DNA of 64,000 bases from Acinetobacter corruptisaponis (GCF_030053775.1 NZ_CP125669.1:1049962-1113961); one strand, 5' to 3'; shown: positions 50,711-58,216, counted from the stretch's first letter. The notes: generated by a model not told the origin, from the letters alone. Made by a program: numbers and translations.

Positions 50711-50876
50711 TTGAAGCCTCCGAACTAATTTCATGTATATTTTTTTGGAAAACAAAAGATTCTATTTTTTTTGCATCTGCAATAAGCTCATCGACTGATT
50801 TTTTTCCCAAAAGCAGATTCACCTTTAACATCTTAAAAATCAATATCTGCCGCCAAAGCGTACGAACACCTTTCAT
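50703..50876 (-). CDS. Hypothetical 57-residue protein
   Basis: Small ORF with GGAG 8 nt before ATG 50876, beginning MKGVRTLWRQILIFKML and continuing with an acidic helix (KKSVDELIADAKKIESF). Overlaps the next small ORF by 8 bp. It is on the strand opposite to the rightward operons, between the lysogeny operon and PL. Accessory gene of unknown role. Confidence 0.5.
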   Translation of the reverse strand: MKGVRTLWRQILIFKMLKVNLLLGKKSVDELIADAKKIESFVFQKNIHEISSEASND

Positions 50877-50892
50877 CTTAATAACTCCATAC

Positions 50893-50917
50893 AGCCCTCA
50901 CTATGAGGGCTTCTTTT
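50893..50917 (+). terminator. Terminator of the lysogeny operon
   Basis: 8-bp stem agccctca / tgagggct, 3-nt loop, followed by tcttttgtt. Directed rightwards; it would end cI-operon transcripts before the PL control region. On the other strand it would lie in the leader of the 57-aa ORF. Confidence 0.65.
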
Positions 50918-50945
50918 GTTATTAAAGCATAAATATTCAAATAAA

Positions 50946-50986
50946 ACTAACTAAAGTTATTGACCATAATAATAACTTTAGTTATC
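50946..50986. promoter_or_regulatory. Second CI operator pair (OL-like)
   Basis: actaactaaagttatt (50946-50961; 13 of 16 match to the reverse of the OR palindrome) and aataactttagttatc (50971-50986; 15 of 16). They overlap the -35, spacer and -10 of the promoter below. Confidence 0.8.
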
Positions 50987-50988
50987 TT
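50960..50988 (+). promoter_or_regulatory. PL-like promoter for the rightward early operon
   Basis: -35 TTGACC (50960-50965), 17-bp spacer, -10 TATCTT (50983-50988). Drives the operon 51066-58121. Both operators overlap it, so it should be silent in the lysogen. Confidence 0.8.
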
Positions 50989-51006
50989 TACCTCGTTACC
51001 AATAAA

Positions 51007-51040
51007 AAAGCACACCGACCTCTTACCCCCGATGTGCTTT
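51007..51040 (+). other. Leader hairpin of the PL transcript
   Basis: 8-bp stem aaagcaca / tgtgcttt with an 18-nt C-rich loop, and two copies of ttaccccc (51023 on, and 51039 on). Located in the untranslated leader just after the expected start. Could be an attenuator or an RNA stability element; no U tract follows. Confidence 0.35.
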
Positions 51041-51065
51041 ACCCCCAACGAGGAGCAATCAAATT

Positions 51066-51266
51066 ATGAAACAAAGAACCATCCAGAGTCAAACGACTCG
51101 CCCCTGCTGCACTGAACCCAAAGCCAAGGACATGCAAATCCCGTTCTGGGAACACCTGTGGGCTAATCTGGTCGATACATTCAAGCTCACCTTGTTCCTA
51201 GGTACGGGTCTAGTGCTTTGGTATCTATTCACTTTCTTTATTCACGGTTTATTTTGGGGTAACTGA
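51066..51266 (+). CDS. Small single-pass membrane protein
   Basis: 66-aa protein: a polar, Cys-containing N-terminus (TTRPCCTEPKAKDMQIPFWEH) and one long membrane segment (TFKLTLFLGTGLVLWYLFTFF). AGGAG about 9 nt upstream. First gene of the rightward early operon. Family unknown; an early membrane protein could act on host envelope functions, but this is conjecture. Confidence 0.6.
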   Translation: MKQRTIQSQTTRPCCTEPKAKDMQIPFWEHLWANLVDTFKLTLFLGTGLVLWYLFTFFIHGLFWGN

Positions 51267-51268
51267 TC

Positions 51269-51826
51269 ATGAGTCGTTTAACTAAAACTTTGCGTGAAGC
51301 AATGCTGAACACCATCATTTCTCACGCTTTTGATGCAAAAGAAAAAGCCGCATCACAGGCAAAAATTGTTGCTGGTGAAAAAGTCTATCAGGATGTTTAT
51401 GCAACTTCGTTAATTGCTATGGAAAGCCTGCCAAAAGGATTTTTACCAAAATCCAGATATATCTATATAGCTATTGGTGGTAGACAGCACACTGTTTATT
51501 TTTCTGAATCTCGCCTTGTTGGTGCTCGTCATTCAGATAGACATGGTGATAGAGCAAAACTTTTCGCTGGTGATGAACAGGTTGCGCTTGATTACCTCAA
51601 AACGGTTGACGCTTGTGATGATCTTGATAAGCAAAAAGACTCTATGTCTAAAGAAATTACAGCCTTGCTGGAAAGCGTCCACACATTCAAAAAATTATGG
51701 GAAGTATGGCCTGAGTCTAAATCTCTTTTAGAGAAATTTGAGGAAAAGCCAACAATCGCGATCCTGCCTGCTATCCAAGTCAATAAATTAAATGCCGCTT
51801 TGGGCCTACCTGTGGAGTCTGTGTAA
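51269..51826 (+). CDS. Nmad5-like protein
   Basis: 185-aa protein beginning MSRLTKTLREAMLNTII, with MESLPKGFLPKSRYIYIAIG and a later LESVHTFKKLWEVWPESKSLL. These features match the Nmad5 (nucleotide-modification-associated domain 5) phage family. Family proteins are linked by context to modified DNA, but a biochemical function is not established. Coupled to the next gene by TAATG. Confidence 0.55.
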   Translation: MSRLTKTLREAMLNTIISHAFDAKEKAASQAKIVAGEKVYQDVYATSLIAMESLPKGFLPKSRYIYIAIGGRQHTVYFSESRLVGARHSDRHGDRAKLFAGDEQVALDYLKTVDACDDLDKQKDSMSKEITALLESVHTFKKLWEVWPESKSLLEKFEEKPTIAILPAIQVNKLNAALGLPVESV

Positions 51827-52983
51827 TGGCTAAGTCTAAGAAAAATACAGCACTTGTTTTAAGAACATGCCGCTCAGACCTTACTAGCCGTGACGGCTTC
51901 CAGTGGGCAGATGTTGGCGGAACAACTGTAGCTGAAGATTGGGTTAAAAATACCAATTGTGGTAATGGCCTGCATGGCTGGTTGTTTGGTGCTGGCGATC
52001 ATAATTGCTCAGACTATCTTGCTGAAGATAGCAAATGGATGGTACTTGAAGTTGATCTTAAAAGTATTGTGATGCTTGGCGATAAATGCAAATTTCCCTC
52101 AGCTAAAACAGTATTTGTAGGCGATAAAAAAACTGCCACTGACTATCTCATTGCGAATGAACCACGCTGCAAAAATGTTGCGGTGATTGGTGCGTCTATA
52201 ACTGTTGGTGACAGCGAAGCTGTTATTGTTGGCGGATTAGGCACGGCAACGGCTGGTAATGGTGGCACGGCAACGGCTGCTGATTATGGCACGGCAACGG
52301 CTGCTGATTATGGCACGGCAACGGCTGGTTATAAGGGCACGGCAACGGCTGGTTATAAGGGCACGGCAACGGCTGGTTATAAGGGCACGGCAACGGCTGG
52401 TTATAAGGGCACGGCAACGGCTGGTTATAAGGGCACGGCAACGGCTGCTGATTATGGCACGGCAACGGCTGCTGATTATGGCACGGCAACGGCTGCTGAT
52501 TATGGCACGGCAACGGCTGGTTATAAGGGCACGGCAACGGCTGGTTATAAGGGCACGGCAACGGCTGGTTATAAGGGCACGGCAACGGCTGGTTATAAGG
52601 GCACGGCAACGGCTGCTGATTATGGCACGGCAACGGCTGCTGATTATGGCACGGCAACGGCTGGTTATAAGGGCACGGCAACGGCTGCTGATTATGGCAC
52701 GGCAACGGCTGGTAATGGTGGCACGGCAACGGCTGGTTATAAGGGCACGGCAACGGCTGCTGATTATGGCACGGCAACGGCTGGTAATGGTGGCACGGCA
52801 ACGGCTGCTGATTATGGCACGGCAACGGCTGGCGAATCAGGTGAAATCCGCATTCGGTACTGGGATCGAAATGCTGAGCGTTATCGCACTGTTATTGGTT
52901 ATATTGGTGAGGATGGCCTAAAAGCCAATACAGCATATAAATTAGATGAAAATCATAAATTTGTAGAAGTTGATGGTGATTAA
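51826..52983 (+). CDS. DUF7666-like protein with octapeptide beta-solenoid repeat
   Basis: 385-aa protein. Residues 1-138 form a globular domain (LRTCRSDLTSRDGFQWADVG, NCGNGLHGWLFGAGDHN, LEVDLKSIVMLGDKCKFPSA) like the DUF7666 type. Residues 139-335 are 24 perfect GTATA-plus-three-residue octads, using GYK (11), ADY (10) or GNG (3). In register A-G-Y-K-G-T-A-T the unit resembles the ice-nucleation octapeptide AGYGSTxT, so a beta-solenoid with Thr ladders is expected. The last 50 residues (RIRYWDRNAERYRTVIGYIG) are globular. Two other reading frames through the array are also open but are repeat artefacts. Confidence 0.85.
   Translation: MAKSKKNTALVLRTCRSDLTSRDGFQWADVGGTTVAEDWVKNTNCGNGLHGWLFGAGDHNCSDYLAEDSKWMVLEVDLKSIVMLGDKCKFPSAKTVFVGDKKTATDYLIANEPRCKNVAVIGASITVGDSEAVIVGGLGTATAGNGGTATAADYGTATAADYGTATAGYKGTATAGYKGTATAGYKGTATAGYKGTATAGYKGTATAADYGTATAADYGTATAADYGTATAGYKGTATAGYKGTATAGYKGTATAGYKGTATAADYGTATAADYGTATAGYKGTATAADYGTATAGNGGTATAGYKGTATAADYGTATAGNGGTATAADYGTATAGESGEIRIRYWDRNAERYRTVIGYIGEDGLKANTAYKLDENHKFVEVDGD
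52240..52830 (+). repeat. 24-bp coding tandem repeat array
   Basis: 24 units, each a constant 15-mer ggcacggcaacggct followed by one of three 9-mers (ggttataag, gctgattat, ggtaatggt), plus a final constant 15-mer. No synonymous variation is seen in any copy. Order: 1 GNG, 2 ADY, 5 GYK, 3 ADY, 4 GYK, 2 ADY, then GYK, ADY, GNG, GYK, ADY, GNG, ADY. Confidence 0.97.
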
Positions 52984-52984
52984 T

Positions 52985-53869
52985 ATGAATACCATACCTC
53001 AACTTCTACAATCTTCTGATCAGCTTATTCAGGGCATGAGCAATGATGAATATCACGCTCGCCCAGAGTACAGCTCAAGCCAATTAAAGGACTTGTTGCG
53101 TAGTGCTGCCCATTTCTATTCCAACAATATTTTAAAAGAAGTTGAACGAGAAACCAAAGCGGCTATGAATTTTGGCACATTAGCTCACACATTGTTTTTA
53201 GAACCTGAACAGTTTGAAAATGAATTTGTTGTTGCACCAAAATTTGAGCGTCGCACAAAGGCTGGGAAAGAAGAAGCCTTGGCTTGGGAGCAAGCTAATC
53301 AAGGAAAAATCTTGGTTGATGCTGAACAGGTTGAAGCCGCAAAGCGCATAGTAATCAATCTGCAAAAACTGAGCTCCTATGCTGATATGCAGAATAATTA
53401 TGGCATGGCTGAGGCAAGCATATTCTTTACCGATCCAGTATTCGATTTACCGTTGCGTATTCGTCCTGACTGGCACATTGCACCATGCAAGACATTTCCA
53501 AACGGCTTAATTTTGGATTTAAAAACCACGACTGATGCACGTGCCCACGCTTTCTCTAAAAAATGCTCTGACTTTGGTTATGACCTTTCTGCATCTATGT
53601 ATCGTGAGGGTTTTCAGCAGTATTACCAAACTGAGCAAAAACCTGACTTTATTTTACTGGTTGCGGAAAGTTCTATTCCTTTCAACGTCAAACAGTATAA
53701 AGCATCCCACCTATTTTTAAGCGTTGGCGACACACGCTACAACAAAGCTAAAGAATTGCTTGCCGAGTCACTTCTCATCAATGAATGGGATGGTTATTCA
53801 CTCGAAATGGAAGATTTATTCTTGCCATCGTACATGACAAAACAAGCTTTAGAAAACGATTTTAATTAA
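52985..53869 (+). CDS. RecE-like exonuclease (PD-(D/E)XK, DUF3799 type)
   Basis: 294-aa 5'-3' double-strand exonuclease that prepares single strands for the RecT annealase. Motifs: SSSQLKDLLRSAAHFYS, NFGTLAHTLFLEPEQF (first acidic/His element), LRIRPDWH with the catalytic Asp, LILDLKTTTDARAHAF with the D-x-K pair, and YDLSASMYREGF. It corresponds to the C-terminal nuclease of RecE, not the full 866-aa protein. Start ATG 52985 follows GGTGAT and comes just after the upstream stop; ATG 52973 is an alternative. Confidence 0.88.
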   Translation: MNTIPQLLQSSDQLIQGMSNDEYHARPEYSSSQLKDLLRSAAHFYSNNILKEVERETKAAMNFGTLAHTLFLEPEQFENEFVVAPKFERRTKAGKEEALAWEQANQGKILVDAEQVEAAKRIVINLQKLSSYADMQNNYGMAEASIFFTDPVFDLPLRIRPDWHIAPCKTFPNGLILDLKTTTDARAHAFSKKCSDFGYDLSASMYREGFQQYYQTEQKPDFILLVAESSIPFNVKQYKASHLFLSVGDTRYNKAKELLAESLLINEWDGYSLEMEDLFLPSYMTKQALENDFN

Positions 53870-53896
53870 TTTTTTATTCAAACTTAGGAATTTACA

Positions 53897-55651
53897 ATGA
53901 ATACTCAAACACAAAATGTACCTGCTCAAAGCCCTGCTAAAGCATTTCAAACTTATATGTTGAAGTATAAGTCACAACTTGAAGCTGCTCTACCTAAGCA
54001 TTTAACTGTGGATCGAATGATTCGCCTATCTTTGACTGCATTTAGTCAAAATCCTGCATTGCAGCAATGTACGTCAAACTCTATCTTTTCAAGCATTATC
54101 ATTGCTTCACAGCTTGGTCTGGAACCTGGTGTAAATGGTCAGGGTTACTTAGTGCCTTACAAAGATAAATGTACTTTTATTCCAGGCTGGAAAGGTCTTG
54201 TTGATTTAGCACAACGTGGTGGCCGTTCATCTGTTTGGACTGGTGCGGTTTACGAGGGTGATGAATTTGATTATATGCTTGGCGACTCCCCATATTGCCG
54301 TCACAAACCTTGTGGCGAATTTGATGTCGATAAACTGACACACGTTTATGCAATTGGTCGTGTTAAAGATTCAGAAATGCCTATTATTGAAGTGTGGCCT
54401 GTGCGTAAAGTACGTGAACACTTCAAAAAAACAGTTGTTAAGCCTTTACAGCCAAATCATTACTCACATAAACATTTTGAAGCATATGCTCGTAAAGTAG
54501 CTTTATTGCAAGTATTAAAGTACATGCCTCAATCTATTGAATTATCAAATGCAATGGATGTTTCTAATGCTCAAGAGTCTGGTAAGGGTGTAACAATTGA
54601 TGGCGATTTCGTGACCGTTGATACCAATCAATATCAAGAACAGGATCAAAATGTCCAAACTTCAACACAAAATGAGGTGTCAAATCACCAGAATTATGAG
54701 GATGAGAGCCAAGTTTCACAGCAAAAAGTAATGCAAAATGAAGTTGTTGAGGATTACGCACCAACATTTACTCAGATTAAACGTGGTATTTTGTCAGCAA
54801 AATCCCCTGCTCATCTTGATGTTATGGAAGAGCAAGCAATGGATCATGCGGATAAAGAAGAGCGCAAACAATTAATGACTCTGATCAAAGCTCAAGGCCA
54901 GAAGTTCCAACCCATTGCGGAGGTATCCACAGCAAAAAAGCCTGAACCTGTTCTCATTAATGATGGGTTAGGTGAAGTTGTTGATGCAGAAGTTACAGAA
55001 GATGACTTGCAACAGCTTGAGCAACGGCAAGCTAACGATACTCAAAAAATCCAGTCAAAGAATGCCGAAAAAGCCACATCACTTTCAATCCGTAGAGAAT
55101 ACTTACTTCGCATGAATGCAGCTACATCACAGGATGATTTGAATAAAATCCATGATGAGTTCTTAAAAAATGATGGTTTGACTGGTACACATCTATCCTA
55201 TTTGAAAGATACATATACTCAGTTGAAGCAAAAGTTTACTCCACCGCCAGCAAAAGAAGAACCTAAGGCTACAGTTGTAGAACCTGATCCAATAAAAAGT
55301 AATTCTGTTAAAGCTGGTCTTGAGCTAATGATTGCTAATGCCAAAGATGTGGTATCGCTTGAGGCGGAAGTGGCAAGAACTATTAAAGGTAACGAATCAA
55401 AGCTCACACAAGAACATTACCAAGCCGTATTAATGGCATATGCTCATCGTAAAGAAGTGCTGTCACAGCAAGATATTTTTGAAGATGAATTAAGTCTGGT
55501 TGGCTCCTATCTTCAAAGTATTGACCAAGCCGCAAGCATTGATCGTTTGAACGAAATTATGAGTGATCCAGCAGTAAATAGCTTACCAGATGACGAGATC
55601 ACACAAATCAATAATGCCTATGACCGCCGCTATGCAGAGTTACAGGGTTAA
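53897..55651 (+). CDS. RecT annealase with long helical C-terminal extension
   Basis: 584-aa protein, about twice the usual RecT length. Residues 1-235 are RecT: FQTYMLKYKSQLEAALPKHL, IIIASQLGLEPGVNGQGYLV, CTFIPGWKGLVDLAQRGG, VYEGDEFDYMLG, AYARKVALLQVLKYMPQS. A Gln/Asn-rich linker leads to about four related helical modules of 45-55 residues (starting near FTQIKRGILSAKSPAHL, IRREYLLRMNAATSQDDL, VKAGLELMIANAKDVVSLEA, ELSLVGSYLQSIDQAASIDR). RecT pairs complementary strands, with the upstream exonuclease as partner. The tail may bind SSB, DNA or the exonuclease; unproven. Confidence 0.88.
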   Translation: MNTQTQNVPAQSPAKAFQTYMLKYKSQLEAALPKHLTVDRMIRLSLTAFSQNPALQQCTSNSIFSSIIIASQLGLEPGVNGQGYLVPYKDKCTFIPGWKGLVDLAQRGGRSSVWTGAVYEGDEFDYMLGDSPYCRHKPCGEFDVDKLTHVYAIGRVKDSEMPIIEVWPVRKVREHFKKTVVKPLQPNHYSHKHFEAYARKVALLQVLKYMPQSIELSNAMDVSNAQESGKGVTIDGDFVTVDTNQYQEQDQNVQTSTQNEVSNHQNYEDESQVSQQKVMQNEVVEDYAPTFTQIKRGILSAKSPAHLDVMEEQAMDHADKEERKQLMTLIKAQGQKFQPIAEVSTAKKPEPVLINDGLGEVVDAEVTEDDLQQLEQRQANDTQKIQSKNAEKATSLSIRREYLLRMNAATSQDDLNKIHDEFLKNDGLTGTHLSYLKDTYTQLKQKFTPPPAKEEPKATVVEPDPIKSNSVKAGLELMIANAKDVVSLEAEVARTIKGNESKLTQEHYQAVLMAYAHRKEVLSQQDIFEDELSLVGSYLQSIDQAASIDRLNEIMSDPAVNSLPDDEITQINNAYDRRYAELQG

Positions 55652-55698
55652 TTTATATACCCCCACTCATGCGGTGGGTGGGGTTGTAGGAGAGTGCT

Positions 55699-56001
55699 AT
55701 GGATTTTCAAATAAATGGCTATCAACTAATTGAAAACTGTGATGAAGCCATATATGCAGCAAAAACAAAAGAAGATGTTTATCAATATTACATTGAAAAT
55801 TATGGTGAAACAGAAACATCTAAAGAACAGTTTTTAAATGATCTTTTTGTGTATGACCTATCATCTGAGGATGTTCATAAAATTCGTGATTTTATTAATG
55901 ACGATACTGGTGAGGACTACATAAGTAGTTATTACCAACATTATAAAGATGCGGCCATTAAAGATACTGGTTGTCAGCCTGTTTTATTTATAAATATTTA
56001 A
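55699..56001 (+). CDS. Hypothetical acidic early protein
   Basis: 100-aa protein rich in Asp, Glu and Tyr (YYIENYGETETSKEQFLNDL, FINDDTGEDYISSYYQHY), pI clearly acidic; DNA-mimic-like in charge but not proven. Ribosome site AGGAG 7 nt upstream. A C-rich hairpin lies between recT and this gene. No family recognised. Confidence 0.6.
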   Translation: MDFQINGYQLIENCDEAIYAAKTKEDVYQYYIENYGETETSKEQFLNDLFVYDLSSEDVHKIRDFINDDTGEDYISSYYQHYKDAAIKDTGCQPVLFINI

Positions 56002-56010
56002 GGTGCTGAT

Positions 56011-56247
56011 ATGAATAATAGCATCGTATTACGTGAATCTGACATTGATAAAGCTATATCTAGCGGTGTGAATGTCACTAAAAGTCTAGTTCAGCATCTT
56101 GAAAATGTGTTGATTGAAAAGGCCTTGATTAAAACAAAAGGTAATCAACGGGCGGCGGCTGAATTAATCGGAATGAGTAGATCGAAGTTGGGGCAAAGGG
56201 CAAGACAGTTGGCGAAATGTAAAACTCTGGAGCAAAGCCATGATTGA
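56011..56247 (+). CDS. Fis-type helix-turn-helix protein
   Basis: 78-aa protein; the C-terminal half (LIEKALIKTKGNQRAAAELI, GMSRSKLGQRARQL) is a Fis/NtrC-type HTH_8. The N-terminal half is helical and may dimerise. Probably a DNA-binding regulator or recombination accessory factor (Fis helps excision in lambda). Overlaps the next gene by 8 bp. Confidence 0.75.
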   Translation: MNNSIVLRESDIDKAISSGVNVTKSLVQHLENVLIEKALIKTKGNQRAAAELIGMSRSKLGQRARQLAKCKTLEQSHD

Positions 56248-56767
56248 TATTGAAAAAGAAAAATCAGTATTTCTGGGTATTTATAAGTATTACCCAAGTG
56301 CTATTAAGTTTACTTTTGATGTAGAAAATGAATGCTTTGTCTTGAGCAAGAAAAATCCGCTTGATCATGAAGTTGTAACCATATCACAGATGAATCAACA
56401 ATGGTTGGCCTGGCTTAGACGGGCAAAACTTGAGTATGAGAAGTTAAATGGGTGCGTTGTGGTGCCGAAAGATCAAATTTCTTGCTTTTGGCAAGACTCA
56501 AATGAACCTGAGAATTTCTGCAATTCTCTCGATAATCTTGATAATTTGGGTGATTGTATTGATCTTGGCGATATCATGGAGATAAACAAACATATTCAAG
56601 CCAATATTAAAACAGAGAAACTTTATGGTACTTGGGCTGCGGATTATGGCAACCCAATCGATAGGTCTAGATCACGTTTTTTTGTAGGAACTAGAGGCGA
56701 GTGTGAGGCAATAATTTTAGAGAATGAGCAAGTTTTTGAAGCAGCAAAGGAGAATCATCATGAGTGA
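56240..56767 (+). CDS. Hypothetical early protein (GCVVVPK family, copy 1)
   Basis: 175-aa protein starting MIDIEKEKSVF, with WLAWLRRAKLEYEKLNGCVV then VPKDQIS. This WLRRAKLE...GCVVVPK pattern is common in phage proteins of unknown function and recurs in the gene at 56939. The C-terminal part (GTWAADYGNPIDRSRSRFFV) has no match I recognise. Confidence 0.6.
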   Translation: MIDIEKEKSVFLGIYKYYPSAIKFTFDVENECFVLSKKNPLDHEVVTISQMNQQWLAWLRRAKLEYEKLNGCVVVPKDQISCFWQDSNEPENFCNSLDNLDNLGDCIDLGDIMEINKHIQANIKTEKLYGTWAADYGNPIDRSRSRFFVGTRGECEAIILENEQVFEAAKENHHE

Positions 56768-56942
56768 TTATCTGGTTAAGTGCTGTAGATGCAGAAATAA
56801 ACATTTAGAAAGTGAGCGCTTGGAAAAACAATCTAGGCAGTGGAGCTTTGCAAAAGATCTTGTTTGCCCACGTTGTGAATGTACAGCTTATTATCAGCTT
56901 GAAGAAGTAAATACAGTAGAAGCAGCAAGGGGTGGAAAATGA
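56760..56942 (+). CDS. Small zinc-ribbon-like protein
   Basis: 60-aa protein with two CxxC pairs: KCCRCRNKH near residue 9 and VCPRCECTAYY near residue 36, a probable zinc ribbon. Start ATG 56760 chosen for AGGAG about 8 nt upstream; the longer frame to 56724 lies within the preceding gene. Overlaps the next gene by 4 bp. May bind nucleic acid or protein. Confidence 0.65.
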   Translation: MSDYLVKCCRCRNKHLESERLEKQSRQWSFAKDLVCPRCECTAYYQLEEVNTVEAARGGK

Positions 56943-57532
56943 TTGATATTCAAAAAGAACGCGAGGCTTTTGAGGCAATTCCTGAAAATATTAGATTGCT
57001 ACGTGGGGCAAAATTCCAAGACTGTAAATATGTGGCACTTTCATTATTCGATGACAGTTCTAGAGAATGTGCTACACAGTTGAACTACGGCTGGAAAATA
57101 TGGCAAGCCTCTGCCCTACGTGCAGAAGCAAAACTCGATGGGTGCGTGGTGGTGCCAAAGTCTGAATATGCTGAGCTGAACAGCGATAAAGAGCATTTTT
57201 CTAATGCTTGTATTGATTGGACTGACCGAGCGTACAAGCAACGTGCAAAGGTTGAACATATAAAAAATGAAGTTGAAAGATTTAAACAATCGGGAACTCA
57301 TTTGGATTTATCTAACTTCTTAGACAATTTAATAGAGTTCGCAACTTTTAAACATGACGATGAATTGAAAGACTTTGTTCTAATTAAATTAAATGAAAAA
57401 TGTGTTTACGCGATTGAGCAGGAAGTGGAACAACAAGTCGAAGCAAGTGGCATAACAGCAGATGTTTTTCGTCTTGATGGTGAAAAGATTTTGAATGCAC
57501 TGCTAGAAGCAGCAAGGGGCGGAAATGAGTAA
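56939..57532 (+). CDS. Hypothetical early protein (GCVVVPK family, copy 2)
   Basis: 197-aa protein starting MIDIQKEREAFEAI, with WKIWQASALRAEAKLDGCVV then VPKSEYAEL. N-terminal 75 residues are paralogous to the 56240 gene; the C-terminal half is a separate charged helical region. Starts with ATGA overlap on the zinc-ribbon gene. Function unknown. Confidence 0.6.
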   Translation: MIDIQKEREAFEAIPENIRLLRGAKFQDCKYVALSLFDDSSRECATQLNYGWKIWQASALRAEAKLDGCVVVPKSEYAELNSDKEHFSNACIDWTDRAYKQRAKVEHIKNEVERFKQSGTHLDLSNFLDNLIEFATFKHDDELKDFVLIKLNEKCVYAIEQEVEQQVEASGITADVFRLDGEKILNALLEAARGGNE

Positions 57533-57872
57533 ATTATCTAAAGCTATAAATGATGTTCTTGCTGAGCGTGAGCGCCAAATAAATAAAGAACATTATTCAA
57601 ATGAACATGATGATGAATATAAAGCAAATGAGCTTCTTAGAGCATCTGTATGTTATGCCGATAATGTTGTTAGACGCGGATGGGTTCATAATTCGAGTTT
57701 TGGTCCTGATGTTTATCAATCAGAAGAAGCACCTGATCTTTGGCCGTGGGATTTAGATTTTTGGAAGCCTAAAAGTCCACGTAAAGACTTGGTTCGAGCT
57801 GCTGCTTTATTAATCGCAGAAATTGAACGATTAGATCGAAAAGAAGCAAAAGCGGATGCGGAGGAATCATAA
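57525..57872 (+). CDS. Conserved phage early protein
   Basis: 115-aa protein: LSKAINDVLAERERQINKEH, a central WPWDLDFWKPKSPRKDLV and a final RAAALLIAEIERLDRKEA. This pattern is found in many temperate phages of Proteobacteria as an unassigned early gene; I would not give an enzyme name. Overlaps its upstream neighbour by 8 bp. Confidence 0.68.
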   Translation: MSKLSKAINDVLAERERQINKEHYSNEHDDEYKANELLRASVCYADNVVRRGWVHNSSFGPDVYQSEEAPDLWPWDLDFWKPKSPRKDLVRAAALLIAEIERLDRKEAKADAEES

Positions 57873-58121
57873 ATGAACAGTGAAGATGTACAAGTTGAAA
57901 TCGAAAGATTCAACACTGCCAATGATGATGCTTCATTTTCACCAGAATCCATCGCGGCAATACTTGGTGTCTCCCTTTCCTGGTTGCAAAAAAAGCGTTG
58001 TGAGGGTGGCGGCATTCCATTTTCAAAATTGCACTACAGAAAAATCATTTATAAAAAAGCTGATGTGCTGGCTTATATTGAAAGGCAGCGCATACAATCT
58101 ACATCTCAAATGGCGGTTTAA
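57873..58121 (+). CDS. Excisionase-like winged-helix protein
   Basis: 82-aa protein with a MerR/AlpA-like HTH: SFSPESIAAILGVSLSWLQK, KKRCEGGGIPFSKLHYRKI, YKKADVLAYIERQ. Size, fold and location next to attR fit a recombination directionality factor (Xis). Last gene of the PL operon; its stop lies in the loop of the terminator. In the circular form int follows it across attP. Confidence 0.75.
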   Translation: MNSEDVQVEIERFNTANDDASFSPESIAAILGVSLSWLQKKRCEGGGIPFSKLHYRKIIYKKADVLAYIERQRIQSTSQMAV

Positions 58122-58135
58122 CCGCCATTTTTATT
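58108..58135 (+). terminator. Terminator of the PL operon
   Basis: Stem aaatggcggtt / accgccattt followed by ttatt. The TAA of the excisionase-like gene is in the loop. It separates xis from int in the circular form unless antiterminated. Confidence 0.82.
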
Positions 58136-58143
58136 GAAAAAAA

Positions 58144-58216
58144 TAGTAGGCAAACAATAGGCTAAAAGCAGATAAAAATAGGCAAATTTAGAGAAATAGG
58201 CAGATAGTAGGCAAAT
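58144..58216. promoter_or_regulatory. Putative integrase/Xis arm sites, right
   Basis: Five direct copies of R/T-TAGGC: tagtaggcaaa (58144), aataggc (58156), ataggc (58178), ataggc (58196), gtaggc (58207). Matches the two sites near attL. Spacing 12, 22, 18 and 11 bases. Confidence 0.62.

Noticed and set aside
50893..50917. Hairpin as a leader riboswitch of the 57-aa minus-strand ORF
   Set aside because: It is a simple 8-bp terminator-type hairpin with its T tract on the other strand.
52240..52830. CRISPR array
   Set aside because: 24-bp period without unique spacers, in frame in a coding gene.
52223..52921. Two long ORFs overlapping the octapeptide array (one in another plus frame, one on the minus strand)
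   Set aside because: A stop-free 24-bp repeat is open in several frames automatically. The translations are trivial repeats (ARQRL and QPLPC types) without ribosome sites or unique sequence.
51826..52983. True ice-nucleation protein
   Set aside because: Only the octapeptide pattern is shared; the N- and C-terminal domains and the 48-residue higher-order period of ice-nucleation proteins are not seen, and it lies in a phage early operon.
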